DNA of 64,000 bases, from positions 248,001 through 312,000 of the forward strand of contig NZ_FCOE02000003.1 of NCBI RefSeq assembly GCF_001544915.2, written 5' to 3'. Shown piece by piece: positions 53,840-62,165 of this stretch. The translations under genes were made by a program, and so were the position numbers. Under the pieces are notes generated by a model that saw only the letters and a list, made by a program, of their open reading frames with translations, did not search any database and was not told the origin of the DNA. The stretch comes from Caballeronia pedi. Its GTDB lineage: Bacteria; Pseudomonadota; Gammaproteobacteria; Burkholderiales; Burkholderiaceae. Positions within the stretch are counted from its first letter, which is position 1. Each line of letters opens with the position of its first letter.

Positions 53840-54421
53840 TTAGCCAAACAGCAACGGAAAATCACGGCTTTTTGGGCGTTTGAAGAAGCGGACAGTCGCA
53901 ACGCCATCGTTCCGTGCATACGAAGGTCGGCTGAGTCGAGATTCCAAGGACGTTCGACTGCGAAACTCCAACGACACGCACTCAATTACCAGAGAAGAAG
54001 CGCGACGCTCACTCAGAGTAAAAACGCCGGATATCACCGGGTACGTCCACGTCGGGTCGGAGTCAAACCAGCCGCACTTCCGCAGGGCGACCCTGTGGCG
54101 GTCGTTCACCCAGACATCGCCCGCGTCGCGCAATATCATTCTGAAGTCGCGCGCGTCTGTCTTGTTCGCAAACAATTGGGCGAGCGCCTTGTCGCCATCG
54201 AGACGTCTAGCTTCGGCCGCTGCCGCGAGACTATCGAGCACCCACGTCAGAACCGGCGCGGCAGGCTTCGCTGAAAGTGCGAACACGTTGATAGGCGTCA
54301 ACGTCTTCTTTTTGTAGTCCCAGCCGCCAAATTCGATGAGCGCGCTCGCTTGTCGCTCGCCCTCGTCTGTTTCGAAAATCAGAGTGCTGACTTGCGTGAT
54401 GTATGAGTCTATGCCTGGCAT
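53840..54421 (-). CDS. Unknown protein upstream of the giant helicase gene
   Basis: 193 residues from ATG 54421 (ATG 54430 is an alternative). The N-terminal half is a beta-rich domain (STLIFETDEGERQASALIEF), then helices and a C-terminal basic tail ending RFFKRPKSRDFPLLFG. No signal peptide or membrane segment; no family recognised. It ends 60 bp before the helicase start on the same strand, so the two are probably co-transcribed. Confidence 0.55.
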   Translation of the reverse strand: MPGIDSYITQVSTLIFETDEGERQASALIEFGGWDYKKKTLTPINVFALSAKPAAPVLTWVLDSLAAAAEARRLDGDKALAQLFANKTDARDFRMILRDAGDVWVNDRHRVALRKCGWFDSDPTWTYPVISGVFTLSERRASSLVIECVSLEFRSRTSLESRLSRPSYARNDGVATVRFFKRPKSRDFPLLFG

Positions 54422-54727
54422 TACGTGCATCGCTGTGCATGGTGCTGTTGAGGACCACCCGGTACGGCTGGGCGCCTGCACTACGGCACGACTGCACGAT
54501 TCTGTATGGCGGACCGGGTCTCTAAGCCCGTATTGGTAAGATTGCAAGACTATCTTGCAATCACTCGCATCTGCGTGCGCCGTCGAATGGAAGTCTCGCG
54601 GACTCAGGCTCGAAAAGCGAAGCAGTGTTCGAAGACAGGCGGAGCAGTGTTCCGGGTGTCGCGCACGTGGCGAAGGATGCACCGTCGGCTGCTTCGGTAC
54701 TATCGAGGCGCGCCGCGCAAGGTCGCG

Positions 54728-54955
54728 TTAATGAAACGATTTTTTAGCAAGAAGCCCGTCAAGCGCGTCGCGAGCAACTTGCAGTTCCTTGATTGCTGCG
54801 GTCAGGCGTGCCAATGGCACGGTCGGCGTCGCCGCATCGCTCGAAGCATTGAAGCGCTCTTCGAGCGACTTGGAAGCAGACTGCACCTCCCGTGCCGCGT
54901 TAGCAACGCGTTCGATGGCAGCCGCCTCCTCGGCCTTGCTCTCAGTTTGTCCCAT
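54728..54955 (-). CDS. Small Ala-rich helical protein, twin B
   Basis: 75 residues from ATG 54955; an upstream in-frame TTG at 54979 with AAGGA before it would add eight residues. The sequence is related to the gene at 30580-30828 (AREVQSAS, LARLTAAIKELQVARDALDG). Predicted to be two helices, perhaps a coiled coil. It lies between the glycosylase-like gene and the helicase operon, same strand. Role unknown. Confidence 0.55.
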   Translation of the reverse strand: MGQTESKAEEAAAIERVANAAREVQSASKSLEERFNASSDAATPTVPLARLTAAIKELQVARDALDGLLAKKSFH

Positions 54956-55142
54956 GTTTTGTGCTGCCGCAATTCCCAAACGTCCTTCTTGCTCGCTCGC
55001 CTTGTCGAGTGCTCGTCAGTGACCATTTTACGCCCGACTCGGATACGTCAAATGACCGGCGGTCGCCATTAGTGACAAACCGTTCAAACGGGAATCTTGG
55101 CACGGGCAGCGCGATGGGCAGCGGTCTCGTTGCGCATCCGCC

Positions 55143-55874
55143 CTACGCGGCCGCCGTCAGCGTAAAAGTCATCGGCGGTGCCTCTGGGAGCGGCTGAGTC
55201 TCGGCGAAATCCCAATGTAGTCCTTCTCGAACTACGGGCGCCCACTTCCGCCATGCGAAGAAACTGCTCGGATGGCGAACAAACAAGAGTTTTATCGGCT
55301 TTCCGCCCTTCGTATCGACAAAGGCGGAGCGCGCACAGAATCGGCCGACCTTGGTCGGATGTCGTTCGACACTGTAGCGCAGTTTCTCCGCACTGGCGGC
55401 CGCTCGAAGGGAGTTGATTGACTCCACTCCAAAGACCAAGCATTGCTCCACGCCCATCACGTCAAACAAGTCCAACGCCGCGGTCCATCCAGCTTGATAC
55501 TGCTTCTCCGTCGGTCGACGCTTTACCGTCTCCATTACATCAAGCACGAGATTGTGGTACATCACGGATGACCAGAGCGCTTGCTTCTGAGCATCGCTCG
55601 GGTTGCGCCGTTGGAATATTGCACGCTCGATGTTCCGGACGTAGCGTGAGTCCCTGTCGAATTTTAGTGCATGGTTCTTATGGGTCACACGGAGACCGGA
55701 CGTTAGCCCATAACGCTTGTCGAAGGCTTCCCCCTCGGCCCATCGGTATACGCTTTCACCGAGAATCATCGTCTTGGTGGCGGACCGTGAGAAGTCTCTG
55801 CCGACCCAAGGCCACCACTTGAGTGGCTCACGGGCTTCGAACAGGTGGTCGAACGATAAATCAAGGTGGTCCAT
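55143..55874 (-). CDS. Uracil-DNA-glycosylase-like protein, second member
   Basis: 243 residues from ATG 55874 (MDHLDLSFDHLF); a longer extension in frame overlaps the upstream gene. TMILGESVYRWAEG near residue 36 and LLFVRHPSSFFAWRKW near the C-terminus match the two active-site loops also seen in the 10883 protein. VEQCLVFGVESINSLR lies between them. The fold assignment rests on these loops and their spacing. It starts ten bases after the receiver-domain gene, so the two are almost certainly co-expressed and may act together on nucleic acid ends. Confidence 0.55.
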   Translation of the reverse strand: MDHLDLSFDHLFEAREPLKWWPWVGRDFSRSATKTMILGESVYRWAEGEAFDKRYGLTSGLRVTHKNHALKFDRDSRYVRNIERAIFQRRNPSDAQKQALWSSVMYHNLVLDVMETVKRRPTEKQYQAGWTAALDLFDVMGVEQCLVFGVESINSLRAAASAEKLRYSVERHPTKVGRFCARSAFVDTKGGKPIKLLFVRHPSSFFAWRKWAPVVREGLHWDFAETQPLPEAPPMTFTLTAAA

Positions 55875-55884
55875 ACAGATTTGA

Positions 55885-56187
55885 TTATTTGTTTTGTTTG
55901 AGTACAAGGCGTTCGATGGCGAGTATGCCGGATTCCATTTTCGCGCGCGCCGAACTGTTCGCAGAGTGTACGTATATTTTGGGCGGCCGGAAGCCCCGAA
56001 GCGCGACGGCCTCTTCAATCCACAAAACGACGTCGTAGCCGGTGCCGCGCTCGTCATCGCCCAAGTCGTGGTCAAGGCTCAGTTCTTCGACATTCCCAGT
56101 CTCGAGCAGCCTGATTGCCTCTTGCGGCCAATACACGCGCGTCCAACCCTCCGGCGTGACGCGCTCGTCGTCCAGGAAGACCTTCAC
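55885..56187 (-). CDS. Cyclic-phosphate-processing receiver (cREC)-like domain protein
   Basis: 100 residues, a single compact domain. MKVFLDDERVTPEGW at the N-terminus carries the acidic cluster, LSLDHDLGDDERGTGYDVVL holds the conserved Asp/His/Asp set, and IYVHSANSSARAKMESGI provides the following strand and Ser loop. This is the pattern of the receiver-derived domain proposed to process cyclic phosphates on RNA or nucleotides; it is not a typical two-component receiver. Paired with a glycosylase-like protein directly downstream. Confidence 0.75.
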   Translation of the reverse strand: MKVFLDDERVTPEGWTRVYWPQEAIRLLETGNVEELSLDHDLGDDERGTGYDVVLWIEEAVALRGFRPPKIYVHSANSSARAKMESGILAIERLVLKQNK

Positions 56188-56458
56188 ACTGCAACCCCCA
56201 ATTCTGACTCATCGAATGCGTTCAATGCGCGCCGAGGTTCAGCGCAGCTACGGCAATACACGGCAAGCTCGCGCTCGTCGACGACTCGCGCGGAGACGAG
56301 CCAAGGCTGCGACTCGTCTTTAAAATTGCGTCATGCTGACAGAAACGTGTGGCGACGTTCGGTCGACCGGCCTAAGACAAAGCGAACAGGGCACAGTCAT
56401 GTCGGCAGTCGGATACGGCCAAGTCAGTGTGGGACTGATAGCTGCTTCCGCGTAGTCG

Positions 56459-56629
56459 CTACAGTCGGAGCTGCAGGAATCTGTCATCAATTCGTCGTCG
56501 GACACCATGACGACTCTCCCGGAACGGCGTGTCCGTCAGCGTCTGGCTGCGCTTCGACAGGCTGAAGTATCCTTTATGCAGCTCGTGGTCACAGACGCCG
56601 CAATACCTACCTTCGTGAGAAGTTGCCAT
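56459..56629 (-). CDS. Small putative zinc-binding protein
   Basis: 56 residues: MATSHEGRYCGVCDHELHKG and then a basic helix. ATG 56629 has an excellent AGGAG ribosome site 8 nt upstream. Cys10, Cys13, His15 and His18 could bind zinc, but a full second ligand pair is not obvious. Because a short frame can arise by chance, the ribosome site and motif are the only support. Confidence 0.4.
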   Translation of the reverse strand: MATSHEGRYCGVCDHELHKGYFSLSKRSQTLTDTPFRESRHGVRRRIDDRFLQLRL

Positions 56630-56875
56630 CGTTCATCTCCTTGATGCCGCGACGCTTAGCGCTAGCTCGATTGAATGAGCGACAGTCTATTTACCGACTG
56701 AGACACGACGCGTCTCAATCTGTCCCGACAGTCAAATTGAGGGAAGCGTTGTTCCGGACACGCGCACGCACCACGCAGCCCCGCCCACGGCTCCTCATGC
56801 CCACCGGTTCACTCGGCGTGCACCTGCTTCTTTATAAAAAAGCTCGCGAAAGCGGGGTTTATCGACCGACGATGG

Positions 56876-57001
56876 TCAGGAGCAGTAGCCGCCCTTGTGA
56901 TGCGAACCGGTGCCACCGTGAGGATGCTCGCCCTTAGGACAAGCGTGTGCGACATTGGCGATGCACAGCAAAGCGACGATGACAGCAGCGATTTTTTTCA
57001 T
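56876..57001 (-). CDS. Short secreted protein (Burkholderia type)
   Basis: 41 residues. A Sec signal peptide (MKKIAAVIVALLCIANVAHA) is followed by a 21-residue mature part with two cysteines and many His/Gly. Such tiny His/Gly-rich exported proteins are common in Burkholderiaceae. It could bind metal in the periplasm; no function is known. Confidence 0.6.
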   Translation of the reverse strand: MKKIAAVIVALLCIANVAHACPKGEHPHGGTGSHHKGGYCS

Positions 57002-57194
57002 GGAGTCTCTCGATTGTCGTTCGTTGGCACATGTGTGCCGACGGCCACACTGTGACAATCGAGTTAACGGCGATGGAATGATTCGCTGAAGTGCACTGCC
57101 ATCCCCGGCATTGCCACCAGCACGTCAGCTTCAGCCGCCCGACGCCTCTGTTCGGTCCTCGCGCTTTGCCGACTCATTCTTCTGCGAAGGACGA

Positions 57195-57509
57195 TTATTC
57201 ATCAGCATCGTGTTCGTCATCGTCGGATTCAACGAACTCCAAGGAGTTCTCGACTATCTGGATGCGGATTTCCTCTTCGTCATCTTCGGTATCAATCTGG
57301 CTCGGCGGCGTTGCGACGACAGTGAAATCAAAGCCCAGCGCGCTTGCGTACGCAACGTATTCGCCGTCGTCGGCATCGCGTAGCATATCATCGTCGAGCA
57401 TCGCCCGGCGTTCTAGCTGAAAGTCTTTTCCCATGAGGACGAGTTCTTCTTCCTCACCAGTCGCGGTCTCGACGACCAAGAATTTAACCGCTCCAGATGG
57501 CTCGAGCAT
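57195..57509 (-). CDS. Small acidic protein of unknown function
   Basis: 104 residues from ATG 57509; the frame is open further upstream to 57677 but the extra part looks non-coding. It starts with a beta-rich segment (AVKFLVVETATGEEEELVLM) and ends in a strongly acidic tail (FVESDDDEHDADE). No ribosome site is strong, so the start is uncertain. No family recognised. Confidence 0.45.
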   Translation of the reverse strand: MLEPSGAVKFLVVETATGEEEELVLMGKDFQLERRAMLDDDMLRDADDGEYVAYASALGFDFTVVATPPSQIDTEDDEEEIRIQIVENSLEFVESDDDEHDADE

Positions 57510-57740
57510 GGTTACTGCCAGTGTTTGAGGTCTCGGACCATGATGATACGTTGGAGTTTCCGGCGCTATTCGCACGCCATTCTTATAGGTCGCCCGAGTC
57601 GAAAAAGTGGGCGGAAGCCTAGACGATGTATAGCGCGCCAGTTTTGGGAGAGTTCGCTTAAAGCGGACGGCGGGCACGCATGGAGGGCGGAACAGGGAAA
57701 GCCCGTCGCCCCCGTTTTTTGCAGCGGGCTATTCAGTTCA

Positions 57741-58001
57741 TCAGTGCTTCGGCTCACTTTTTGTAACGACCCCTGAGTGTGGGTCGACATGCAGCTCGTA
57801 GATTCGGCCGCCTTTAGTCGCTTCGCCTTCCCAGTGTCCGTCGTCCGCTTTCAAATACGCGTTGGCATACCCCTGCTCCGAGAGCTTCTGTATGGCCTGC
57901 TCCTTCGACATTCAATCGGAGCCCGGCGTGTCGGCGGAAGCTGCCGATGCGCCAACCAGCGCGACTGCAGCAACAAATGCAATTAGTATCCTTGCGGTCA
58001 T
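57741..58001 (-). pseudogene. PepSY-domain secreted protein with an in-frame stop
   Basis: From ATG 58001: signal peptide MTARILIAFVAAVALVGASA, then TGA at 57914-57912 exactly where relatives carry Trp in a ...DWM... motif, then an immediate ATG and SKEQAIQKLSEQGYANAYLK followed by the PepSY-type strand to TGA 57741. The TGA looks like a single-base change (TGG to TGA), so export is lost. The second part could still be translated from ATG 57911 as a cytosolic fragment. Confidence 0.7.
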
Positions 58002-58392
58002 AACGCCTCCTGCGTCGAAAACTCATCGTTGCGCAAGATTCGGTCCTCACGCAGGTCGCGAGTTGATACGGCGCTCGGCCGGCCTTACTGTCGCGGCTGC
58101 CGGTATTCCGGTTGTTCCCGGCGCACGTTTTGGTCACTCGAACGGAGGCAGGCATGCAGACCTCTTGGTCGCGCGAGAAGTACGCGCTAAACGTGCCCGT
58201 GCGAGCGCGACAAGAAGCACGAACTGAAACCTCTGCGGTTCACGACTTACCAGACGCGCAAGATTCAAACGGACAGGGATTAGGGGGGTCACAATCGCCG
58301 AATTCGGATGGCATCGTCGCTGGATGAACTTGAGCCAGATGCAAATCGCAGGAAATGTGCGCCCGCCCCCGCGGGCGGTCCGGCTCGATTCG
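58002..58392. other. Intergenic stretch, no gene recognised
   Basis: Short open frames on both strands are basic or Ser-rich and lack ribosome sites. Nothing supports a gene here. Confidence 0.5.
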
Positions 58393-58644
58393 CTATGATT
58401 CAATTAGGGATTCTGGCATCACTACCTGCTTGTCCTCTGCGCGGCGAAATGAGCCTTCGACTGATGGCGGCACGTTGTAGACTTCGACGACGCGTCTTAT
58501 CTCTTCAAGTGCAAACGGAATGTTAATCAAAATGAACGCGCCGTGACTATCAATGATGGAGTACCGTGGCGACCGTCGCAGGCATCCGCGCCAGACCTTT
58601 GGCTGGTCAGCCTGACTTCGCGCGTAAGCACAACACGCATTCAT
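58393..58644 (-). CDS. Small protein overlapping the end of the HTH protein gene
   Basis: 83 residues: a Cys-containing N-terminus (MNACCAYARSQADQPKVW), then SIIDSHGAFILINIPFALEE and an Arg/Val helix. ATG 58644 has GGAAGG at proper spacing and lies 38 bases inside the upstream gene's 3' end in another frame, so translation is probably coupled. It might be a small partner or antidote. Function unknown; a frameshifted continuation of the larger gene is an alternative. Confidence 0.5.
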   Translation of the reverse strand: MNACCAYARSQADQPKVWRGCLRRSPRYSIIDSHGAFILINIPFALEEIRRVVEVYNVPPSVEGSFRRAEDKQVVMPESLIES

Positions 58645-60184
58645 AGCGGCGGCCTTCCGGCGACCGGTCTTCGCTCGAGCGACGAAAAGATATCCTTCGA
58701 GACAGCAACAGCAAGAGACCGGCTTCCCCTGCCTCTGCGATGAGGTCAAAAACTGCGTCCCTAATTGTCTCGGAAGGTGAGTCATTCAATCCAAGCTTCG
58801 ATTCAAATATGAGTCTTCGGGCAAGGTCCCTCGCTCTTGTCAGAAGCGCTGCTGCCAGCGGATGGACACCAAAGCTGGAAGCGATTTCGAAGGACGTTGC
58901 CTCCGTTGCAACCCTTTCAAATGCTTCTAGCGTCGTTGCCAACACCCATTGCTGTCGATTCTCGACATCATCAAGAATCTGAACAGGCTCCACATTGAGT
59001 ACGTCGGCAAGTTTCAAGACCGTGTCAGGCGATACTCGAAGTAGACTTCCGGTTTCAGAAATTAAATCCTCAGAAATGTCTGCCGCACGGACCAGCTGCA
59101 GGCCATTAAGATTCTGCTCTTTCATCGCTTGGTAAACTGCTCTTTTATCAATAACTGCGCACCACCTGTCGTCAAACTCGAAATTAGTTCTGTCTGCGAC
59201 CTCTAGAGCACGCCGAATCCAATCAATCGGCCTGTCAATCGACTCGGCAAAGTCACAGTATCGTTCCCAGATATCCTCGCCAATCTGGTCAGGTGATTCC
59301 TCCTCGACCTCGCGCGGTTCGGCCCGTGTCGACCGACCATCAATCCAGCAAATATCGATGCGGAACGCTTCAGCTTTCGACCGGACAATCCAGCGTCCTT
59401 TTGTCCGTTCTGAACATTCGCACCTAAACCACACAAATATCTGAAATAGAGTCGCCTCTTGAATCCGAGCGAACGCGAATCCTGTTTCGAGCTCCGTTAT
59501 ATAGAACCTCGCTACGTAGGACGGTTTGAGACATGGGGGCACCGCCGCATCGTTGAAAATCAACGTTGGTCGCGCGTAGCTCAGCTTCTGCAGGAGTTGC
59601 TGTGAAGCGAAGCGAAGGTCCTCCTGGTCCATTTCGCATGGAACCGGGTCGCCATTCTCACCTTTCAGAAAGCGCCGAAGTACGAACTCCACGTTGTCTG
59701 AGCGGTAGGGAGAGATATCGATATTCAGCCCGGACGGGTATCTAGTTACTTGACACAGCGCGGTTTCCGATGTACTTGGCATCGAATGGATTACTTCGTC
59801 GACGAGGACTGTTATGGCCTCGGAAAACGTTGTGAACGTCTGTCTTTCAACCTCCGCTTCCCACACGGACATAACCAACATGTAACGCGGCTCTGCCTTG
59901 GTTTCGTTCACGCTGAGGTGAGCAAGCGATGCTAGGTTGTCGCCGAAGACTCGCTCTACGACTCGCAGCGCACCGTCAGCCGTCAACTGAACGCCCAGCT
60001 TTCGTAACTCGCTATTAAGTCGACTTGCTATCGCCACGGCGTGGTTATCATGCTCAACGATAGTCGCCGCCCAGACCCGCGCTGCCTGCGTCAGAGAAAT
60101 TTGTCTCCCTTCAGCAATAAGATATGCGCGAAGAGTTTCACCAGGGGAAGGCATAGGACCACGTGGGCTATCCGAAGCACTCAT
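58607..60184 (-). CDS. Large HTH-domain protein of unknown function
   Basis: 525 residues from ATG 60184 with GGAG ribosome site. The N-terminal half has no recognised domain (FGDNLASLAHLSVNETKAEP; a predicted mixed alpha/beta region). Around residues 345-405 a Cro/C1-type helix-turn-helix is seen: YQAMKEQNLNGLQLVRAADI followed by ISETGSLLRVSPDTVLKLAD and VLNVEPVQILDD. The C-terminal ~120 residues are helical (LTRARDLARRLIFESKLGLN). It sits at the right side of the conflict-gene island with an overlapping small gene. It may be a regulator-like toxin component, by context only. Confidence 0.65.
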   Translation of the reverse strand: MSASDSPRGPMPSPGETLRAYLIAEGRQISLTQAARVWAATIVEHDNHAVAIASRLNSELRKLGVQLTADGALRVVERVFGDNLASLAHLSVNETKAEPRYMLVMSVWEAEVERQTFTTFSEAITVLVDEVIHSMPSTSETALCQVTRYPSGLNIDISPYRSDNVEFVLRRFLKGENGDPVPCEMDQEDLRFASQQLLQKLSYARPTLIFNDAAVPPCLKPSYVARFYITELETGFAFARIQEATLFQIFVWFRCECSERTKGRWIVRSKAEAFRIDICWIDGRSTRAEPREVEEESPDQIGEDIWERYCDFAESIDRPIDWIRRALEVADRTNFEFDDRWCAVIDKRAVYQAMKEQNLNGLQLVRAADISEDLISETGSLLRVSPDTVLKLADVLNVEPVQILDDVENRQQWVLATTLEAFERVATEATSFEIASSFGVHPLAAALLTRARDLARRLIFESKLGLNDSPSETIRDAVFDLIAEAGEAGLLLLLSRRISFRRSSEDRSPEGRRYECVLCLRAKSG

Positions 60185-61120
60185 GGCATGACTCCGAAAA
60201 TTATGTACAAGTCCGGAAGGACGGCGCACTTCCGCTCGGCTGGCTTCTGAACTGTCGACCTAGCAGTTCCAAGATGCCTGACGATACCCAATCTACCACC
60301 ATGTCGAATGGACGCGGGAACGAGTTAGGACGGGGGGCCCGAAGGCTGCCCACCTATATCGGACCACGCAAGCGCGTTGCTGACAAGCGCCCTGTACACA
60401 AGGACGCTGGAAGTCTCGCTTGTTCCCGAAACCGGATGATGTGCAATGCAATCTCGGTTGACGTGTGCATCCGCATTGACCTTTTAACAGGCTGTTGAAA
60501 TGCCGTTGATGTAGCGCAGGTGTCCGAGCGCGTCGTCATATTTTCTCGTGACACCAGTCGTCGGCCGGCGGCTAGATTTATTCTCGTTGACGCAAGCACC
60601 GACGTCTAAGTTGTCTCATGTAAGCTGTCTTTGGCGCCAGCTACGCCTGACCGCACGCAGTACTCGTGGAAATTGTCGAGCTACATTCGAAGCGTCTTCG
60701 AATTTCGTCATGTTGAATCATGACGCAGTACGCTCAGTCGACGTTTCGCAGGCAAAGTGGGCAAAGCACAGTGTTCGCAATGTAGCTTCGTCCCCAACGA
60801 GCGCATCATGATGCAGCTCGATGCGCGCTCGAAATGCTCGAAACGAATTGGCCAGAAGACTACCCTGACGACGCCGTCGAGTGGCTTGACTTCGAAGGAC
60901 AAAGTCCGTCAAGCGTTTGAGCCGGCATCTGAGCGACTTTGCGTCGTAAATTCAACGAAATCCCACAAAAGACCCTTGTTTCAGGGGGCATTCTTGTTGC
61001 TAATCGCACGAGCCGTTGCTACGCTAGCCGACAGCTTACGACGACGCATGTACCGGGCGCGCGACGCCGCGGGGTGCTTCGTCTTAAGCGTCTTTAAAAC
61101 TTACGACGAAGAGGACTCGC
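60185..61120. promoter_or_regulatory. Long gap ending in the HU-like leader
   Basis: No gene recognised in the first ~800 bp. Short frames such as one ending near 60920 with ETNWPEDYPDDAVEWLDFEG read like protein but lack a start. From 61012 the conserved leader of the HU-like gene begins. Confidence 0.45.
61012..61089 (+). repeat. Leader repeat, copy 2 (shared with 41259-41336)
   Basis: Same ordered blocks (ACGCTAGCC, AGCTTACGACGACGCATGT, GGGGTGCTTCGTCTTAAGC) as in front of HU-like copy 1. The region is conserved although the bases between the blocks have drifted. Confidence 0.65.
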
Positions 61121-61540
61121 ATGGCAACGAAGACCGCAAAACCTGCAGCCAAGCCGACTGCCAACAAGACTGCAGCAAAAAAGGCAGCAGCCCCGGCGAA
61201 GAAGGCTGCGGCGGGCGCTACGCTCAAGCCGGTGAAAGACACGTTCACAAAAGCGTCGCTCGTCACTCATGTGGCTGCGCAAGCCGGTGTCGAGCCAAAG
61301 CAAGCGAAGGCTGTGCTCGCAGCGCTTGAGGACACGATTCTGGGTGCCGTGAACAAAAAGGGTTTGGGCGAGTTTACGCTGTCCGGCCTGCTCAAAATCA
61401 ACGCTCAGAAAGTGGAAGCCAAGAAGCGTCGCTTCGGCAAGGACCCGTTCACAGGTCAGGAGCGCTGGTTTGATGCCAAGCCGGCCACGGTAAAGTTGAA
61501 GGTTCGTGCGCTGAAGAAGTTGAAAGACGCCGCTGCCTAA
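61121..61540 (+). CDS. HU-family nucleoid protein with Lys/Ala-rich tail, copy 2
   Basis: 139 residues. The tail is ~30 residues (TAKPAAKPTANKTAAKKAAA) and the HU/IHF-like core is essentially identical to that of copy 1, including KKGLGEFTLSGLLKINAQKV. Only the tail length differs, so the two may compact DNA with different linker or phase behaviour. It has its own leader and a matching terminator; an unknown-family gene follows. Confidence 0.9.
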   Translation: MATKTAKPAAKPTANKTAAKKAAAPAKKAAAGATLKPVKDTFTKASLVTHVAAQAGVEPKQAKAVLAALEDTILGAVNKKGLGEFTLSGLLKINAQKVEAKKRRFGKDPFTGQERWFDAKPATVKLKVRALKKLKDAAA

Positions 61541-61561
61541 CGCTCATTCGTCTTGTTGACT

Positions 61562-61586
61562 AGAAGCCCGCTCCGTGCGGGCTTCT
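61562..61586 (+). terminator. Terminator of HU-like copy 2
   Basis: AGAAGCCCGC, loop TCCGT, GCGGGCTTCT: ten-base stem, 21 nt after the stop codon, like copy 1. Confidence 0.8.
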
Positions 61587-61661
61587 TCGCATTGGCTTGG
61601 TTACATTATGTCGGCACGCGACGAGCGACGCAGACAGTGAGGCATGTACAGGCGGAATCGA

Positions 61662-62165
61662 ATGGATATTTTCTATTATTGGCAGAAGCTGGAACAGAAC
61701 CTAAGGGATGGGCAGGTCGGCTACTTTGGTTCCAATAACACAAAGATTCTCGAACTCAAGGACCGGCTACCCAAACGGGTATGGGTGTTCAAAACTCCCA
61801 AGGGCATGAAGGGCTCGGTTCAACTGCTTGGCGCATTGCTAGTCAGTGATGAGCCCAAGGTTGCCGTGAACAGCGAGTATTCCCATCTGCTTTACTACGA
61901 CCCGTTCTCGCCGCAGTCGACGATGTTTACCGATTCGGACACGCAAGAGCGAATCGAGGGCGTAACCCGCCTCCTTCAACATCGACTCCTCCATGCATTC
62001 AAATCGAACTTCCAAGGTGATGCTGGCTTGCAGGCCTTGGAATCAAATGTCGTCCGTGAGCTGGAAGCATTGACGGCAGACTGGGCAAAGGTTCAGATGC
62101 TCGAGCGCGTGAAAGACGGCGACAAGGTTCAGCCTATCAACCCTTTCGCGCGTTCTGCACGGTAA
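61662..62165 (+). CDS. Intact member (copy 2) of the unknown ~167-residue family
   Basis: 167 residues from ATG 61662 (MDIFYYWQKLEQ), the start also shared by copies 1 and 3; GGCGGA lies upstream. The pattern is alpha-beta with conserved NNTKILELKDRLPKRVWVFK, YYDPFSPQ and a long C-terminal amphipathic helix ELEALTADWAKVQMLERVKD. No signal peptide, membrane segment or known motif. It is 121 bp downstream of the HU-like gene and after a terminator, so it probably has its own promoter. Two further copies in the window are frameshifted (12970-13480, 29841-30345). Confidence 0.75.
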   Translation: MDIFYYWQKLEQNLRDGQVGYFGSNNTKILELKDRLPKRVWVFKTPKGMKGSVQLLGALLVSDEPKVAVNSEYSHLLYYDPFSPQSTMFTDSDTQERIEGVTRLLQHRLLHAFKSNFQGDAGLQALESNVVRELEALTADWAKVQMLERVKDGDKVQPINPFARSAR

